Shown here: one piece after another, positions 23,401-35,372 of the stretch
How the letters are laid out: each line of letters begins with the position of its first letter
Numbering within the stretch: the first letter of the stretch is position 1
Notes under the pieces: model-generated
What the model was told of the DNA's origin: nothing
What the model saw: only the letters and a program-made list of their open reading frames with translations
Database searches by the model: none
Program-made: the position numbers and the translations under genes
Source: Lunularia cruciata
Lineage: Eukaryota > Streptophyta > Marchantiopsida > Lunulariales > Lunulariaceae
Assembly: GCA_948567375.1 (NCBI GenBank)
Contig: OX419757.1
Coordinates: 34,782,001-34,846,000, forward strand
DNA length: 64,000 nucleotides
Reading direction: 5' to 3'

Positions 23401-24303
23401 AGCTCTCCACCTTATAGCCATTCTTCATACAAGTAGTGCTAAACAAACCCCTCACTTCTATAGTTTCTCCTAATGTGTCACACTTCCGATAGAAGGTGAC
23501 ACCCAATGAATCCTCAACCTCTCTCTTTAGAACCAGTCAACAATCTGACTTGGTCTAGTAAGGAGGATTTCTTGGTTCCCTTTGGCTTTCAGGCCATCCT
23601 CACAATTGCTAGCAACAATTTCTGCCATGAACCGTGGAAAACTTACATTCTAGTTCCAGGCCAGAAAAGTGATCCAAAGTCTACTCAAGGCTTTGATTTG
23701 TACTACAACATCTAGCATTCAAATTGCAAGATTTTTCACTACAAGAAGGAACATGCCTAACTCTCTTCATCAGCATCATGTGCTCTCCCACTCTCAATTT
23801 CTAGCAAACCACTCCAACTATTGAGCTCATAGGTATGACATCTTTGGGATAACTCCTAAGAGGCATAGGGTATCAATTATGCATTGCTAAATCTGCTTGA
23901 TGAAATCATGATTTTTATCCTTCTGTGCTTCTCAATCATTCTTCAATTAATCTTCCCTTGCAACTCACAAATTTTGTGTGATTTTATCCTATCACTCTCA
24001 AGTTTAAACTCTCAAAGTAGCCATTTTCTTTGAATGATAGGTTCTTGATTTATGGGACCCAAAGGAAATTTATTATGGGTTCTTCAAGGTGGGTTGATCA
24101 ACCCAATGTGAATGAAACTTACTTTGGGTCTACCATCATAAGTCTGACCCAAGCCTTTCTTCCTCTAACACAAAGTCAACTTCTTTGGGTTTACTCCGAT
24201 CACACAATTCTTGTTCTCTTTCTTTGCCATTAGGCTTCCATTCGGCTTAACAATACAATTCTTTTTTAAAAACTCATCAAAAATGAAAAATGTGGGTACA
24301 ACA
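20413..24303 (-). repeat. 3' LTR of the old element (3.9 kb)
   Basis: Plus-strand ends are tgtgataaccc and gtgggtacaaca; the minus strand reads TGTTGTACCCACA at the start. Similar throughout to 47986-50467 except that the latter lacks about 1.4 kb. Confidence 0.85.
21240..23506 (-). pseudogene. LTR-encoded coiled-coil protein, degraded copy
   Basis: Fragments on the minus strand in the right order: NGYKVESFRDPIRRSIVGAL near 23400, coiled-coil part EEKEALKAKFEDELNMYQNE with IEEARLHELKLLV near 21640-21840, and a C-terminus ending KVEVDI near 21240. These correspond to the 793-aa ORF and to its extended ending in the 5' LTR copy at 34492. Numerous stops and frameshifts. Confidence 0.75.
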
Positions 24304-24318
24304 TACCCCCTCCTTCAA
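24304..24318 (-). promoter_or_regulatory. Polypurine tract of the old element
   Basis: The minus strand reads TGAAGGAGGGGGTA directly before the LTR start. It parallels GAGGGAGGAGGTA at 41469-41481. Confidence 0.7.
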
Positions 24319-24407
24319 ATGTAAGTGTCCTCGTGAACATCATACTTGGCTTCTTTGTACATTTCCATGTCTATAGCCCAATACTTTTTGACACTCCACC
24401 TATTTAC

Positions 24408-25053
24408 TCAAGTGGCAAAAGGATTTCCTTCTAGGTCTGCAAGTTGAATTGAGAAATTGTCATAAATATGCATTACACGATATGGACCCATCCACCATAA
24501 GTGCAGCTTGCCTGGAAAATTTATTTGGCAATTGTCATATAATAGCACCAAATCACCCTCCCAAACAGCCACAAGCTTGATTTGCTTGTCATGCCTAACT
24601 TTCCACCAATCTTGTATCTCCTTCATGGTTTGCATTGCATAATCTCTTTTCTCTTCTAACCACATCAATTGATAGATCCAAAAATTTAACTTTCTTCCTT
24701 CAATAATTGTTCCTCATAAAGGATCCAACATGATGGTACTTCAAATTCAATTGATAGTATTGGATGCAATCCATATGTCAAGAAATATGGATTTTTCTTG
24801 GTTGTAATATTTTTAATGGTTTTATATGCCCACAAAAGTTGTAGGTAAATTCATGTCCCAATTGTAGGCATAAATGAAAGTCACCTTATTCACAATTTTG
24901 CACAACAGTCTATTTTCCTTTTCCATCAGTCCATTTGCTTTTGTATTGTAAGGGGTCATCTTTCAATGTTTGCTTTGGAAATATTTTGTTAATGCCTCAT
25001 AAGTGAGTTTAGAAAATGAGTCTCTTGGTCATTGACTAATTTTGGAGGACATC
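24408..25053 (-). pseudogene. Integrase C-terminal part of the old element
   Basis: The end reads GDLVLLYDNCQINFPGKLH and ends LADLEGNPFAT, nearly the same as the end of the younger pol at 41377. Further right, the minus strand keeps LVNDQETHFLNS, containing the second catalytic Asp, with several stops. It is cut at about 25053 by the 3-kb insert; the rest of pol resumes at about 28066. Confidence 0.85.
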
Positions 25054-25228
25054 TGTTGTTGCAGGGTTTGTTTGGTCTCAAGAGTGCGCTAGACACATGG
25101 CTGCTTGTGCTTAGATGGCTCTTGTTGTCACTAACTCAAGGCTTCTTGTAGTCCAACACTCTCTCTCTCTCTTTGCTCTTGTATGGTTGGCAATCTCATC
25201 CTTGTTAGAGCAGGTTATTTCTAGTTGC

Positions 25229-25312
25229 TCCTTGTGGTAGGCTCTTCTTGAGGCTTGTGTGTTGGATTCCTCCTGGTGGTAGGCTCTTCCTGAGGTTTGT
25301 GTGTTGGATTTT
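25229..25312. repeat. 42-bp tandem duplication
   Basis: Two adjacent units, 25229-25270 and 25271-25312, differing at a few positions; both contain ggtaggctctt and tgtgtgttgga. Confidence 0.85.
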
Positions 25313-25703
25313 TTAGGTTAACGTTGACCTTCACAAAACTGTTTGTGTTCTGTTTAGTTTGGGTTTGTGGCTCTCTACTCTTGTATAGTCTCGTTTCCAG
25401 TTCTTCTATTGCGTTTGGGTTGTGGTTCTGGATCAAATGGGTTCATAGGACTGGTTCTGGTGATGTTTATAGAATAGCCACAAGTGACCTAACCGGACTC
25501 AAACCCATGCGTCCAGATCACTGAATTGTGACATTCACATAGGCTAGACTGATAGCTCCTAAAATGGAGTCCTTCCCTTGACAGTAATCATAGTTCAGAG
25601 TACACGCATTTGCTCATGAGAGACATCATATTTATCAAAATGCCGAGCCATGCAGTTTATAAGTTGGATGAAGCCAAACAACTCTATTCTATGTAGAGGC
25701 CAC

Positions 25704-25723
25704 CCCTAAACCCTAAACCCTAA
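25704..25723 (+). repeat. Interstitial plant-type telomeric motif
   Basis: Almost three tandem copies of CCCTAAA. Short enough to be chance or a promoter-type telo-box, and not evidence of a chromosome end. Confidence 0.6.
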
Positions 25724-28049
25724 CCTAATCTCACCAGTTGTCCGAGCAATTCACTCCAGAAAATATTATCTTCCTTGTCCTATCACATACAACCAATTTT
25801 CTCAAACCTCTTCTCTTCTATGCCCTATCATAGTCAAGTCAAAATTCACTCTCAAAATTTTTTTGTTCTTCTCTATCCTGACAAAGCCAAGCATTTCTCT
25901 CTTCTCTCAATCCAAACCTTCCCCTCAAGGGTTCCCTTGCCCGGACCTCACTTCCTCATTTGATGCATCATCTGCTTTCCTCCTCTCTGTTCAAGCAAGC
26001 AACCTCTCTCACCTTTGAAGTTCTTTGCCCATATTTTCTTCAGCCTTTGATATTTCTCCCTCCTGTCTCAAAAGCAAACAAAACTTCTTCTTTGCCTCTA
26101 CTTCGTCACAAGTCAGACCACTTCAAAAATTTATGTATTCTCTAACTCTACCCAGTCTAGATCAAAACAAATTCAAAACTCTTCTCTTCCCCTGCTTCTG
26201 CACAAGCCTATGCCCCTTTCAAATTTTTGTGTGAACCTCTTCTACCCTCTTTTTGTCCTACAGACTCTTGCCTGCCACATTCTTCCTTTGAAAATCCTCT
26301 CCAGCCCTTCACAATCAATGCTCATTCCACTCTCTTTCTCTATATCTTGCACTCTTGCACAGCCAGCTAGATCCTCCAAGAGATTCCTCTCTCCTTCTCT
26401 GCAGCTCTTCTCTTTTCTGTCCCAAAAAGAAACCCTCTCTGTCCTTTCTTCCTTACTCTCCTTTGATAAGGCACACTCTTTTCTTGTCAAACTCTCCTTT
26501 GGGATTTCACACCTGCAAAACCTCAAAACCCTTTGATAGTTCCCTTCCTGGCGAAACCCTCTTTGAGAGATCACCATCCAGTCACAACTCTCTTCTTTGA
26601 TGCTTCACTGTCCTACAAAATCCTTCACTATTTTTCTGTCCTACAACCTCTCTAGAATTCTCTTCTTGGCCAAACCCTCTTCAAGATCTTGCTGCCCAGC
26701 CAAAATTTCTATTTGATGCTTCACTGTTTTGCAAAAGTCCCAAGGACTTCTCTGTCTTGCATACCTTCGAGATCTCACTGTTTAGACTCAAAACTCTATT
26801 CTTCGGGATTTCTCTGTATATGCAAAAAGACCTCCTTCCAAATTTCTTCTTGTCCAGCAAACCACCCTCACTATCATACCCTCTTCTGATTTCTCTCACT
26901 GTCCAGACCCAAAACGCTTCGATGCTTCCTGTTCTCCCTTCAATGATGTCCTGTCAAAAACACCTTTGAATTCATTGTCCTGCCAAACCTCTCGAGAATC
27001 CCCTTCCTGCCGGTCACATCCAAACCTCAAGAGCTTTTCTCAAAACCCCTTCCTCCCTTCTATCTCCAAGCCTGGTCAGCCCTTTTTCTCAATGGTTTTG
27101 TTTTCTTCTCCTGATCTTTTCTCTCCCTTGTTGATGAACTCTGCTTTCTATTCATCAATCTGCCTTCTCTTGTTGCTTTGATTTTCCCTCTCCTCAAGCA
27201 AAACACTATTTTCTATTCCCATTATGCAGGGCTTTTCCTCTAGCAAAAAGACTTCCCTTCTTCCTGTCCCTGAATAAGGGCTTCCTCTCCCCTTCTCTCC
27301 TGTCACAGACCAAGGCAAAGCTCTTCTCAAATTCTTCCTCTCTGTCTTCTCTTGTCACCGAACCTGCACATTTTGATCTTCCCTTTGAGAAAAATCCTCT
27401 TCTTTGTAGCCCTTTTCCAAACTCCTCACATTCAACTCCCTTTTCCCCTTCCCCTTCCCCTTCTCCTCTGCTCCTTCGATGGATTTCTTCCACCTGTCTT
27501 GTCACTCCCCTCTTCAAATGCCCTTTTTCCCTGTCAAGCCAGACCACGAGCTCCTTCCCGAAAAATCCCCTATCAGCCTTTTGTCCTGCCTTGCTTCTTC
27601 AAGAAAAAAAATTAAAAAAATCTCCTTCTGTTTCTTTGCTGCTCTAAGTCTCCATTCAAAAAAATCTCCTTCTCATTCTATCCTGCCCTCTTCTCTTTTC
27701 TCCTTGATAAATTCTCCTTTCCAGCAGGCTCTCCTCCTTTAAATCCTAAACCCTCTTTTCTCCCTGTCCAGTTCAGACCTTCCTCGATGCTCAAACTTTC
27801 CCTTTCAGCCTTCAGCTTATGACACACATAAACTCCCAAGTTTTTGAACATCAATGAAACTCCCAAGAAAAATTAAAAGAACTCTTGAGCTTACAACAAC
27901 ACAAAGCTTCTTCCGGGCTTTGCAATAACATATTAAATATTTCCAAGGTAGCATAAAATAACTCCCGAGACACAATGACATGAAAATTTTCCAAGTTCCT
28001 TGTAACATAAGAAGAGGAAAAAAAGTCACACCAAATGGCACAAACGGTA

Positions 28050-28531
28050 CGCATGGATTATTTTCCTGACAATGCCATAACATGAAATGATGTTTTGGAA
28101 GAAAATTTCTGCTATAGTTTCTGCATCGCTTCTCTGAGTTGCTTTGACTTCAACCATCTTGGTAGCATAATCAATGCACACCGAGATATAACTTGTCCTT
28201 GTGAGTTGGATCACCAATTGAATTGGACCCACAAAATTAATTTCCCTTTTCTCAAATGAGGCCAATGGCAAAATTGGTCTCACAGGCCACTATGAAGTTT
28301 ATTTTCCCGACGATGCCATAACATGAAATGATGTTTTGGAAGAAAATTTATGCTATAGTTTCTGCATCGCTTCTCTGAGTTGCTTCGGCTTCAACCATCT
28401 TGGTAGCATAATCAATGCACACCAAGATATAACTTGTCCTTGTGAGTTGTATCACCAATTGAATCGGACTTACAAAATTAATTTCCCTTTTCTCAAATGA
28501 GGCCAATGGCAAAATTGGTCTCAAAGGCCAC
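28050..28531. repeat. 241-bp tandem duplication within integrase
   Basis: Blocks near 28081 and 28322 repeat with a period of 241 bp (catgaaatgatgttttgg in both). Both copies carry the ttattttcc...gatgcc junction, so the duplication happened after the 3-kb insertion. Confidence 0.85.
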
Positions 28532-30645
28532 TATGAAGTAGCCATTGGCTCCCTTGTTCTTTGATAGGCATCAAAACTTTGGATATGGGCTTGAGTATCC
28601 TTGTACATTCTAGGCCACCAATATCCCAATGAAAGAATTTTCTTTACTATGTACTTCAAGGCATAGTGTCCTCTTGATGATTCCGAGTGTAAGACTTAAT
28701 TACTCTTTTTGACTTTGTATGCTTCCAAGCATCTCCAAAGTACTTCCTTCACCCATTTTTAATAAAATGTTGTGCTTCAACTGGTACAGTCCCATTTTTC
28801 TAGGGAAGACTGCCTTCTACTCCGAGCCCAGTCCCTTTGAACATTAGCAAGTATGCATATGATGATATTACGCCGCCTACCTTGCACTTTGCATTTCCAT
28901 CAAATGATATAACTCTTCATCAAGAAAGTGATCATTGATGTCTAGTTCTTGGTCTTAAGTTTCTAACCTGGAAAGGAAGTCCACATTTGAATGCAAAGCT
29001 CCATTCCTTACTTGTAACAACAAGATCCATCTTGCAATTCACTTAGACAAATCTGCCTTCTTGATCAAATGTTGCAAAGCATTATGGTCCACGTAGAAGA
29101 CAAACTAGTATCCCAACAAATAGTGGCAAAATTTCTCACAAGCATTCACTATTTTGAGTGCTTCTTTTTCAATTTTCAAATAGTTCTTTTCCTCAATTGA
29201 AAGCTGTCAATTGGTATAATAAATCGGATAGTCTTTCTTCTTCTCATCCTTCTAACTCAAGACTACTCCAATTTCCATGTATGAAGTGTCCACATACACA
29301 TGAAAAGGGACAACCCAATTTGGGGCCCTCATAACTGGTGCTTCAACCAATGTTTTCTTCAACACCTAAAAAACTTCTTCTTGTTCTACTTCCTACAAAT
29401 AGTCTTTGGACTTCTTTGGAAGCTTCATTAGAGGTGCAGCAAGCACTGCATAACTTCATACAAAGCGTCTATAGTATGCAACATGTCCCAAGAAGGCTCT
29501 CAGCTCCCAAAGTTGAGATCACTTTCACCCTCTTGACATTGACTTCAATACCTTAACTTGAGACCAATGCCCTAGAAGAATTCCTTCTTTCATTGCAAAG
29601 AAGCATTTCTTTACGTGTAGTGACAAGCCAACAAAATGAAACTTTCAAAATTTTGGTGAAGGTAATCCAAATGCACCTCTTTTTGGCCAAACACACAAAA
29701 GTCATCAATGAAGAATTCCACAAATTTTTGCAAAAAATCTTTAAAGATCACATTCATCATCTATTGGAAAGTAGTAGGAGCATTACACAAACCCAAAGGG
29801 CATTTGATTGTATAATGTTCCCCAATCAATATCCTTGTCTTCTTCTTGGATGGATACGTGATTATAGCCTAAAACTCCATCAAGAAAGCTATAGTAGGGA
29901 TGACCAGCTACTTGGTCCAAAATAGTATCTATAAAAGGCAAAGGATGATGATCCTTCCTTCTGATTGCATTAAGTTTGAAAAACTCTTGGCACACTTGAA
30001 TCTTCCCTATCTTTTTCTTTGGAACAATGACAATGGGAGAAACCCACTCATTACTCAAGATTGGAAAGATTATTCTGGTCCCTAAGTACTTGTCAATTTC
30101 ATCTTTCACCAAGAGTGAGTACTTTGGGTTCAAGTGATATTGTCTCTTCCAAACCAAAACTGCACCTTCAACAAGATCAATCTGATGTTTCCCAAATTGT
30201 CTAGGAATTCTTGGCATTTCATCAACAGACCAGGCAAATATATCTTGGTACTCAATAAACAAGGGAATGTATCCTACCAACTTGTTTGAAGTGACTATCT
30301 TCAAAATTTTCAAAACTTTGCCTTTGGATAAGACAACACGTTGACAATCATTGGGGGTTGATGATGTCTTCAATGTGACTGACTTGGCTTAACCCAAGTT
30401 GGACAGAGTTGAAACCCTCTTCCTCCAAATTTTTTTCACCTAAGGCAATGTCATATTGGTCTTTGTCTTTGACCTCTACCTTGTAGCATTCCAAGTAATT
30501 GTCTTGAACTTCTTCATTTGAGTCTTTAGAAGATGAAGACAATGAATCTTTGGATTCATCTTTGCCTTTTGACAAAGTGGTTTTGCCAACGTGGGGAACC
30601 TTTGTCCAACTTGCTATCACCAGCGTTTGGTCTTTGGAAGAGATG
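28066..30645 (-). pseudogene. Pol of the old element: RT, RNase H, integrase N-part
   Basis: Minus-strand order from the right: NYLECY acidic linker, RT start EGAVLVWKRQYHLNPKYS, RKDHHPLPFIDTILDQV, FLDGVLGYN, then FIDDFCVFG near 29710, RNase H and integrase (ISVCIDYATKMVE near 28170). Collinear with the younger pol at 38500-40710. Here the RT segment between the NAP block and MMN has the normal 12 nt, with no palindrome, unlike 39211-39260. Stops and small indels throughout; the 3' part is duplicated (241 bp). Confidence 0.88.
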
Positions 30646-30650
30646 TCCTA

Positions 30651-31378
30651 AAACCATGCACTCTTTTATGCAGATGATGTAATGCTCTTCTCCACCAATC
30701 TAGAGAGTTCATAGAAGTTGTTGGATTCTCTTCTTTTGTTTTGCAATCAAACAAAGATGGAGGTTAACTTTGACAAGTCCAAGGTGATTGTGGTGGGTTC
30801 TAAAGGTGTCATTCTTTTCTTATTTGATGGAAAGCATTTGGAGCAGGTTTCCTCTTACAAGTGCTTGGGGGTTGAGTTTTCTTATGACTATAGCTGGTCT
30901 ACTTGTGTGAATAGAAGAATAAATACAAGGTTTATAGCTTTGTATCCTCTCATGAACCACTCTAGACTTGCTCATCTTACAACATGGGAGTTGAAGAAGG
31001 TGTTGTTCAGATCTCTTGTACCGCCAGTGGTTCTCTATGGTGCTTAGATTTAGGGTCCAAGTACTAAGAAGACATGGTGGCAAAAGGTTGAGAAAGTTAA
31101 GAAAAATTTTGTGTGATGGACTTGGTATGAGTACTCAAACTCAAGCTTCTTGTTTTTTGTTGCTTGCTGAAACATGGTTTTGCCTGTTGAGGTTGAAGCT
31201 TTGTTCTTAGCTCTTATGTATGCCACTAAGGTGAAGTCCTTGGATCATGAGAGACTTTCTTACCAAGGCTTTTGTGCTACTCTATCTATGGGTTGGTACA
31301 CATATTTGATTACATGGGTATAAAAATAAATAAATAAATCAATAATAAAAAGAGAAAAAGAAGAAGAAAAAACCCAAA
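30651..31378 (+). mobile_element. 5'-truncated LINE (non-LTR retrotransposon) fragment
   Basis: The plus strand encodes FYADDVMLF (the YxDD box of LINE reverse transcriptases), then MEVNFDKSKVIV and SSYKCLGVEFSYDYSW, as in L1-type elements of plants, with stops. It ends in an A-rich tail (aaataaataaataaatc...) and splits the acidic linker of the old element's pol just after the protease region. A few target bases appear lost; no clear duplication seen. Confidence 0.75.
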
Positions 31379-31505
31379 CAACTTTTTGTTGATGCCAATC
31401 TACAACAACTTGAACAATGTACAACCAAGGTCTTCTTATCAATAGTGGATAACCAGTTTTGGTCATTGGTCTCAATAAGCTATAATTCACCTTGAAGGGC
31501 ATTCT
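31379..31505 (-). pseudogene. Protease fragment of the old element
   Basis: The minus strand reads MPFKVNY...TKTGYPLLIRRPWLY...VVDWHQQK, equivalent to VPFKLNY...TKTGYPLLIGRPWLY in the younger element. The other half of this frame resumes at 45268, so the younger element inserted here. Target duplication attct at 31501-31505. Confidence 0.88.
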
Positions 31506-31892
31506 TGTGGAGCCCACATTTTTTGTTTTTCTTTTAAATAAAGGAGAAGAAGTTGTATAGAGAAGTCGGATTGCGCCAGTATGGCCAAAGAAAGCGAAGA
31601 AAGGAGTCTTCGGGATGAAACCCAAAGTAAAGTGACTTTGGGCCATAAGGCGAAGTACTCGGAAATGCCCTGTCAGCATACAACCCAAAGTAAATTGTCT
31701 TTGGATCGGGGGGAGCTCAACCCGAGGCGAAGACAGTCTAACAACCTTTCGTCGGGGTGAGAATTCAAGAAGGGGCCATTTGAAAACTGGCGGCTCATAC
31801 GCGCAAAAGTTGATTGACAGTGACAGGTGCATGTTGGAGGTGTGATTTCTTGGTAGGAACTTGAAGTGACAGAAGATGAAGAAGCGCAACTC

Positions 31893-31899
31893 TATAAAA
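31893..31899 (+). promoter_or_regulatory. TATA box in 5' LTR
   Basis: ctctataaaaattg, identical to the 3' LTR copy at 41868. The LTR-ORF ATG (31920) follows 21 bp after the box, so transcripts should begin at or very near this ORF. Confidence 0.65.
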
Positions 31900-31919
31900 A
31901 TTGAAACTGCAATGACGAA

Positions 31920-34492
31920 ATGTCAAGCAATTTTCCTTCACCGTTGAGGAGTCGTCTTGCAGGTGATCGGGGAAAGGGAAATAGAGTTGGACTCGTGTTA
32001 GTGCGCAAGGGAGAAGTTGCGAGAGTGAAATCGAGAGAAAGTGAGAAAGTAGAAGAGATGGGAGGAGGGAAGAAGAACTCCAAATTTGCAGTGAGAAATC
32101 ATGCAATTCGGAGATTAGATGTGATAGCAAGGATCAAAGTCTTCAGTGGACTTTGGATCACATTTTTGGCATGGAACTAGAACGTGAGTTTTCCAAGATT
32201 CATGACAAAAATCATCGAGAGTAAGTATCTCGATGGACCCGAGGAAGAAGGGAAGAGAGGAAATCTGGCTCGCTGGACAGAGTCGGATTGGAGACTCGTA
32301 CTTGGGAAGGAGGCAGGCTCGGAGCAAGGAGCCACATTCTTGGGGAAAGGAGAGATAGCTCAAGAGACGCAGGAGGTGAGAGATGCCTTCTCGTCAAAAA
32401 GAACAAAGAATGTGTACAAAGTTGAGAGTTACAAGGATCCAGTGAAGAGAGGGATTGTGAGTGCTCTCATGGCGATCTTGAAGCCGAAGAGAACGACTTA
32501 TGTGATGAAACACCAAGCAGTGTTCTTCCATAAGTTGTTTGTAGGAGAACCTATCAATTGGGCGAGGTGTTTTCACGGGAGAACGAGGCAGATGGTGTGG
32601 AATTTGCAGGATAAGTCGCCTCCACACTACATTGTGCCATTTGTAGCACACTTCTACCTCGGGCTCAATTTACTGAACTTGGCAGAGCGGACTCAAATGG
32701 TGTCACACTTCCATCCTGATCTGAGAAAGGAGGTCGACATCGAGGAGCAGCAGTACATTCTCCAAATCCGGAGCACTGACGACTACTACGCGAAGACAGG
32801 GAAGAACGTGGAGGTCGTAGTGAGTACCCCAACAAAGAAGAGGAGTCGGCAAGGAGAAGCCAAGAAAGCAAGAAACCTCAGAAGATGCAGAGAAGTAACC
32901 CGAGGCAAAGTATGGTGGTGATTGAGTCGGAAGATGAAGACTCAGAAGGTGAGGCCGAGCTGAAGACGAAAGACCCGAAACATGAGGAGGAACCTAAGCT
33001 GACATTGCAAAGTGGAGATACGAGCAGTGACAGTGAAGAAGGAGGAGAGATGATATCGGTGCCAGCGGCTAATGAAGAAGAAGAAGAAGTGCAAGCCGAG
33101 GTGGAGGCCAAAGACAACTCGCCGTTGGAAGACAAAGTCTCGGTGCCCGAGGAAAGGAAGATCGCAGTGCAGCGAGAGGTTTGCTCAAGACGTAAGGCAA
33201 AGTGTGAAGCGGGGCCGAGTAACATGAAGGAAGAGGCAGGAGAAAGCTTGGGCAGTGAGGCATCAATCTCGATACGAAGACTCCAGAGAAGAAGGTGAGT
33301 ATCAGGAGAACACAAGCACAGAAGAGAGACCACTCCACGAGAGGAAGTAGTTGCCAATGATGGAGTCGAGTACCTGTGAGAGGTGGTGTGTTCTTTGTTG
33401 GTGAAACTGGAGTACAAGAAGAAGGAGATGAAGTCAACTTGTCCAGAGGTGAAGACTGTTTTGTAGGTCTTATCAAGATTAGAAGAAGAGAACTCGGAGT
33501 TGAAGAGAGGTATAACCCGAGGTGAGGAGGAGAGAGAAGTACTACGAGCAAAGGCAGTAGAGAGAAGTCAGGTAATTGAAGACCTGAAGAAGGAAGTGAG
33601 CTATTGAGAGGATCTTGCGAGGAAGAGTGACATACCAAGAGAGAGACAGGTAGCTGAATACGAAATCTTGAAGCAGCAGTTTGCTGATTCAAGAGTAGAA
33701 CTAATCCATGCTATGGCAAGGGTAGCAGTGAAGGATCAAGAGCTCGATAGAGTGATGGAGAGTATGGAGGAGAAGAAGCAATTCTAGCAAAGAGAGTTGG
33801 TTGCGTGGTATAGAGAAGAAGAAAGATTACGAGAGTTACTTCGTAATCAGGAAGAGAAAGTTGTACAGAAGAAGAAGGAGAAGGAGATGGTAAAAGCCGA
33901 GTTCAAGGCAGAGTTGGCGATGTACCGAGAGGAATGGCTTGCAGATCGGGAACGAGAAAGGAAGACAAGATTGGAGCCAATGAAGGAAATAGTCCTCAAG
34001 GTGAACGCGATGTTAAGTACAAAAGCCAACGTTCGAATTGAAGAAGCACGACTGCACGAGTTAAAGCTGTTGGTGCAGGAGACGAGGCGCAGACAAGCAA
34101 AAGACACCGGGATGAATGCCTTGTTTATCAAATTAAGAACTCATGTAAACAGGAAGGTTTTAGAGGTAGAGGATAACATTTCAATTAGATTAGACTTAGT
34201 GAAAATAGAGCTAGAAAAACTTCGGAAAGATGTTAGAGCAAAACCCGAAGTAGATAACATAGGAGTCCAAATGTCTTGGGAGTTGCCATTAGAGACATTA
34301 GAGAAGAGTGGGTCGGGAGATAAGGAGTTAGATAGATTGCACACTAGTGAAATTTCATATCAGGAAAGAGAATTGTTGGATCTGGTAGAAGAAGTAGAAG
34401 ATCTGAAACCCGAGGAAAGAGTAGTAGGAAGTAAGATTACTTTGGGTTCGGGTTTGAAAGCCGAGGAAGAAGTAGACATCGGATCGGATTAG
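31920..34492 (+). pseudogene. LTR-encoded coiled-coil protein, 5' LTR copy, broken
   Basis: Same protein as 41895-44276 but with a stop near 32178 (a Trp codon in the other copy), a frameshift near 32865, and stops near 33296, 33378, 33464, 33606 and 33786. The last 696 bp (33797-34492) are open and end KAEEEVDIGSD, about 60 residues beyond the premature stop of the 3' LTR copy. The ancestral protein was therefore roughly 855 residues. Confidence 0.88.
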
Positions 34493-35291
34493 TAACAGAT
34501 TTGAGATTTGAAGAGGCAGATATGAAGAGATGCATTGTCATTTCGGATTTGTAGGTTAGAACAGTTTTTGTAGAACGGTATAGTTGTTAGAATTGTCAAT
34601 TTGTTCACTACTTAAGAGTGGCATTCGCAGTCAAATGTTATTCAGTGCTCATTATTTCTGAGAATAGATAAAGCGAAGTGCTATGAAGCAGTGCTCGTCG
34701 CTTGAGCTTGATTCCGAGTATCAACTTTGTGTCTATGTTTGTAAGTGTTTGGAGAAATTTGAAGTGCAAGTCAGAGTGCTTGTTGGATGTTGGATTCCAC
34801 TACCTTGATCTTCATTCTGTGTGTTTGATCTTGAGTGATGTGCAATCGGAGCAATGCCTTGACAAATCTGAGAGGAATTGTAGTGTTGGTAGTATTTTGC
34901 ATTTGTGAGTGTAGTGCAAAGTTGATGTGAAGCAATTTCAATCGAGGAAGTTGTGCCTTCAGTGGAGGGGTGGAACACAATTCTGAGGCAAATTTGTTTT
35001 GCAGTGAAGTGCCGTTTTTGGGAGAGCCTGAATCATCACAATCAAGATTGTTTGGAAAGAATTGAAGGATTTGTGATTATGGAGTGTTGATTTGTGACAA
35101 GACTGCAAATCAGTGCTTGTTACTCTCTTCTGGGTGTGGTTTCTACCTGAGAGACTAAAGAAGAACTCAAGAACAACTAAATTGTTACTTTGCTTCGTAT
35201 TTGACCAATTCTGACTCATATCTCTGTGGGAACAAACTTTACTTACCCGATTACAGCAAAAGTGATATTTGCCAGGTTGTCACATGATTTT

Positions 35292-35309
35292 TGGCGCCGT
35301 TGCCGGGGA
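35292..35309 (+). promoter_or_regulatory. Primer binding site, tRNA-Asp
   Basis: TGGCGCCGTTGCCGGGGA, seven bases after the LTR end. Complementary to the 3' end of plant tRNA-Asp (GTC), including CCA. The old element has the decayed equivalent at 47961-47979. Confidence 0.85.
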
Positions 35310-35372
35310 TACAAATCTCGGAAGTGGAAGAATACAAAGCCAAATTGGAAACGGGGTATTAATGCAATATGA

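Larger units (their letters stand above)
25054..28048. other. 3-kb insert with a long pyrimidine-rich tract
   Basis: Splits the integrase frame of the old element. Parts: a non-coding start with a 42-bp direct duplication (25229-25312), a short CCCTAAA array (25704-25723), then about 2 kb (25750-27800) in which the plus strand is strongly C+T-rich with degenerate recurring strings such as ctgtcc, aaaccctct and cttcact. Minus-strand frames there are purine-codon-rich (Glu, Arg, Lys) and look compositional rather than coding. Clear terminal repeats were not found. The minus strand near 25500 has GGTTTGAGTCC, close to a Pol III B box, so a SINE piece is possible. Confidence 0.5.
31506..35284 (+). 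repeat. 5' LTR of element 2 (3.8 kb)
   Basis: Starts TGTGGAGCCCACATTTTTT and ends ggttgtcaca. Aligns throughout with 41482-45267. It contains U3 of about 415 bp, a TATA box at 31893, then a coding-derived region and a 790-bp non-coding end. Confidence 0.93.

Noticed and set aside
25440-25520. tRNA gene or SINE suggested by a B-box-like string on the minus strand
   Set aside because: No A box at convincing spacing and no cloverleaf could be folded by eye; mentioned only as a possibility.
25704-25723. Telomere or subtelomere signal
   Set aside because: Fewer than three repeats inside a nested insert; cannot indicate a chromosome end.
26242-27547. Minus-strand Glu/Arg/Lys-rich ORFs in the pyrimidine-rich tract
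   Set aside because: Frame choice follows purine bias of the strand; no domains and no consistent frame.
32878-33692. Long minus-strand serine/leucine-rich ORFs in the LTRs (32878-33417, 33069-33692, 42854-43393)
   Set aside because: Complement of the acidic and lysine-rich LTR ORF; the plus-strand frame explains them, and they are not conserved in the divergent copies.
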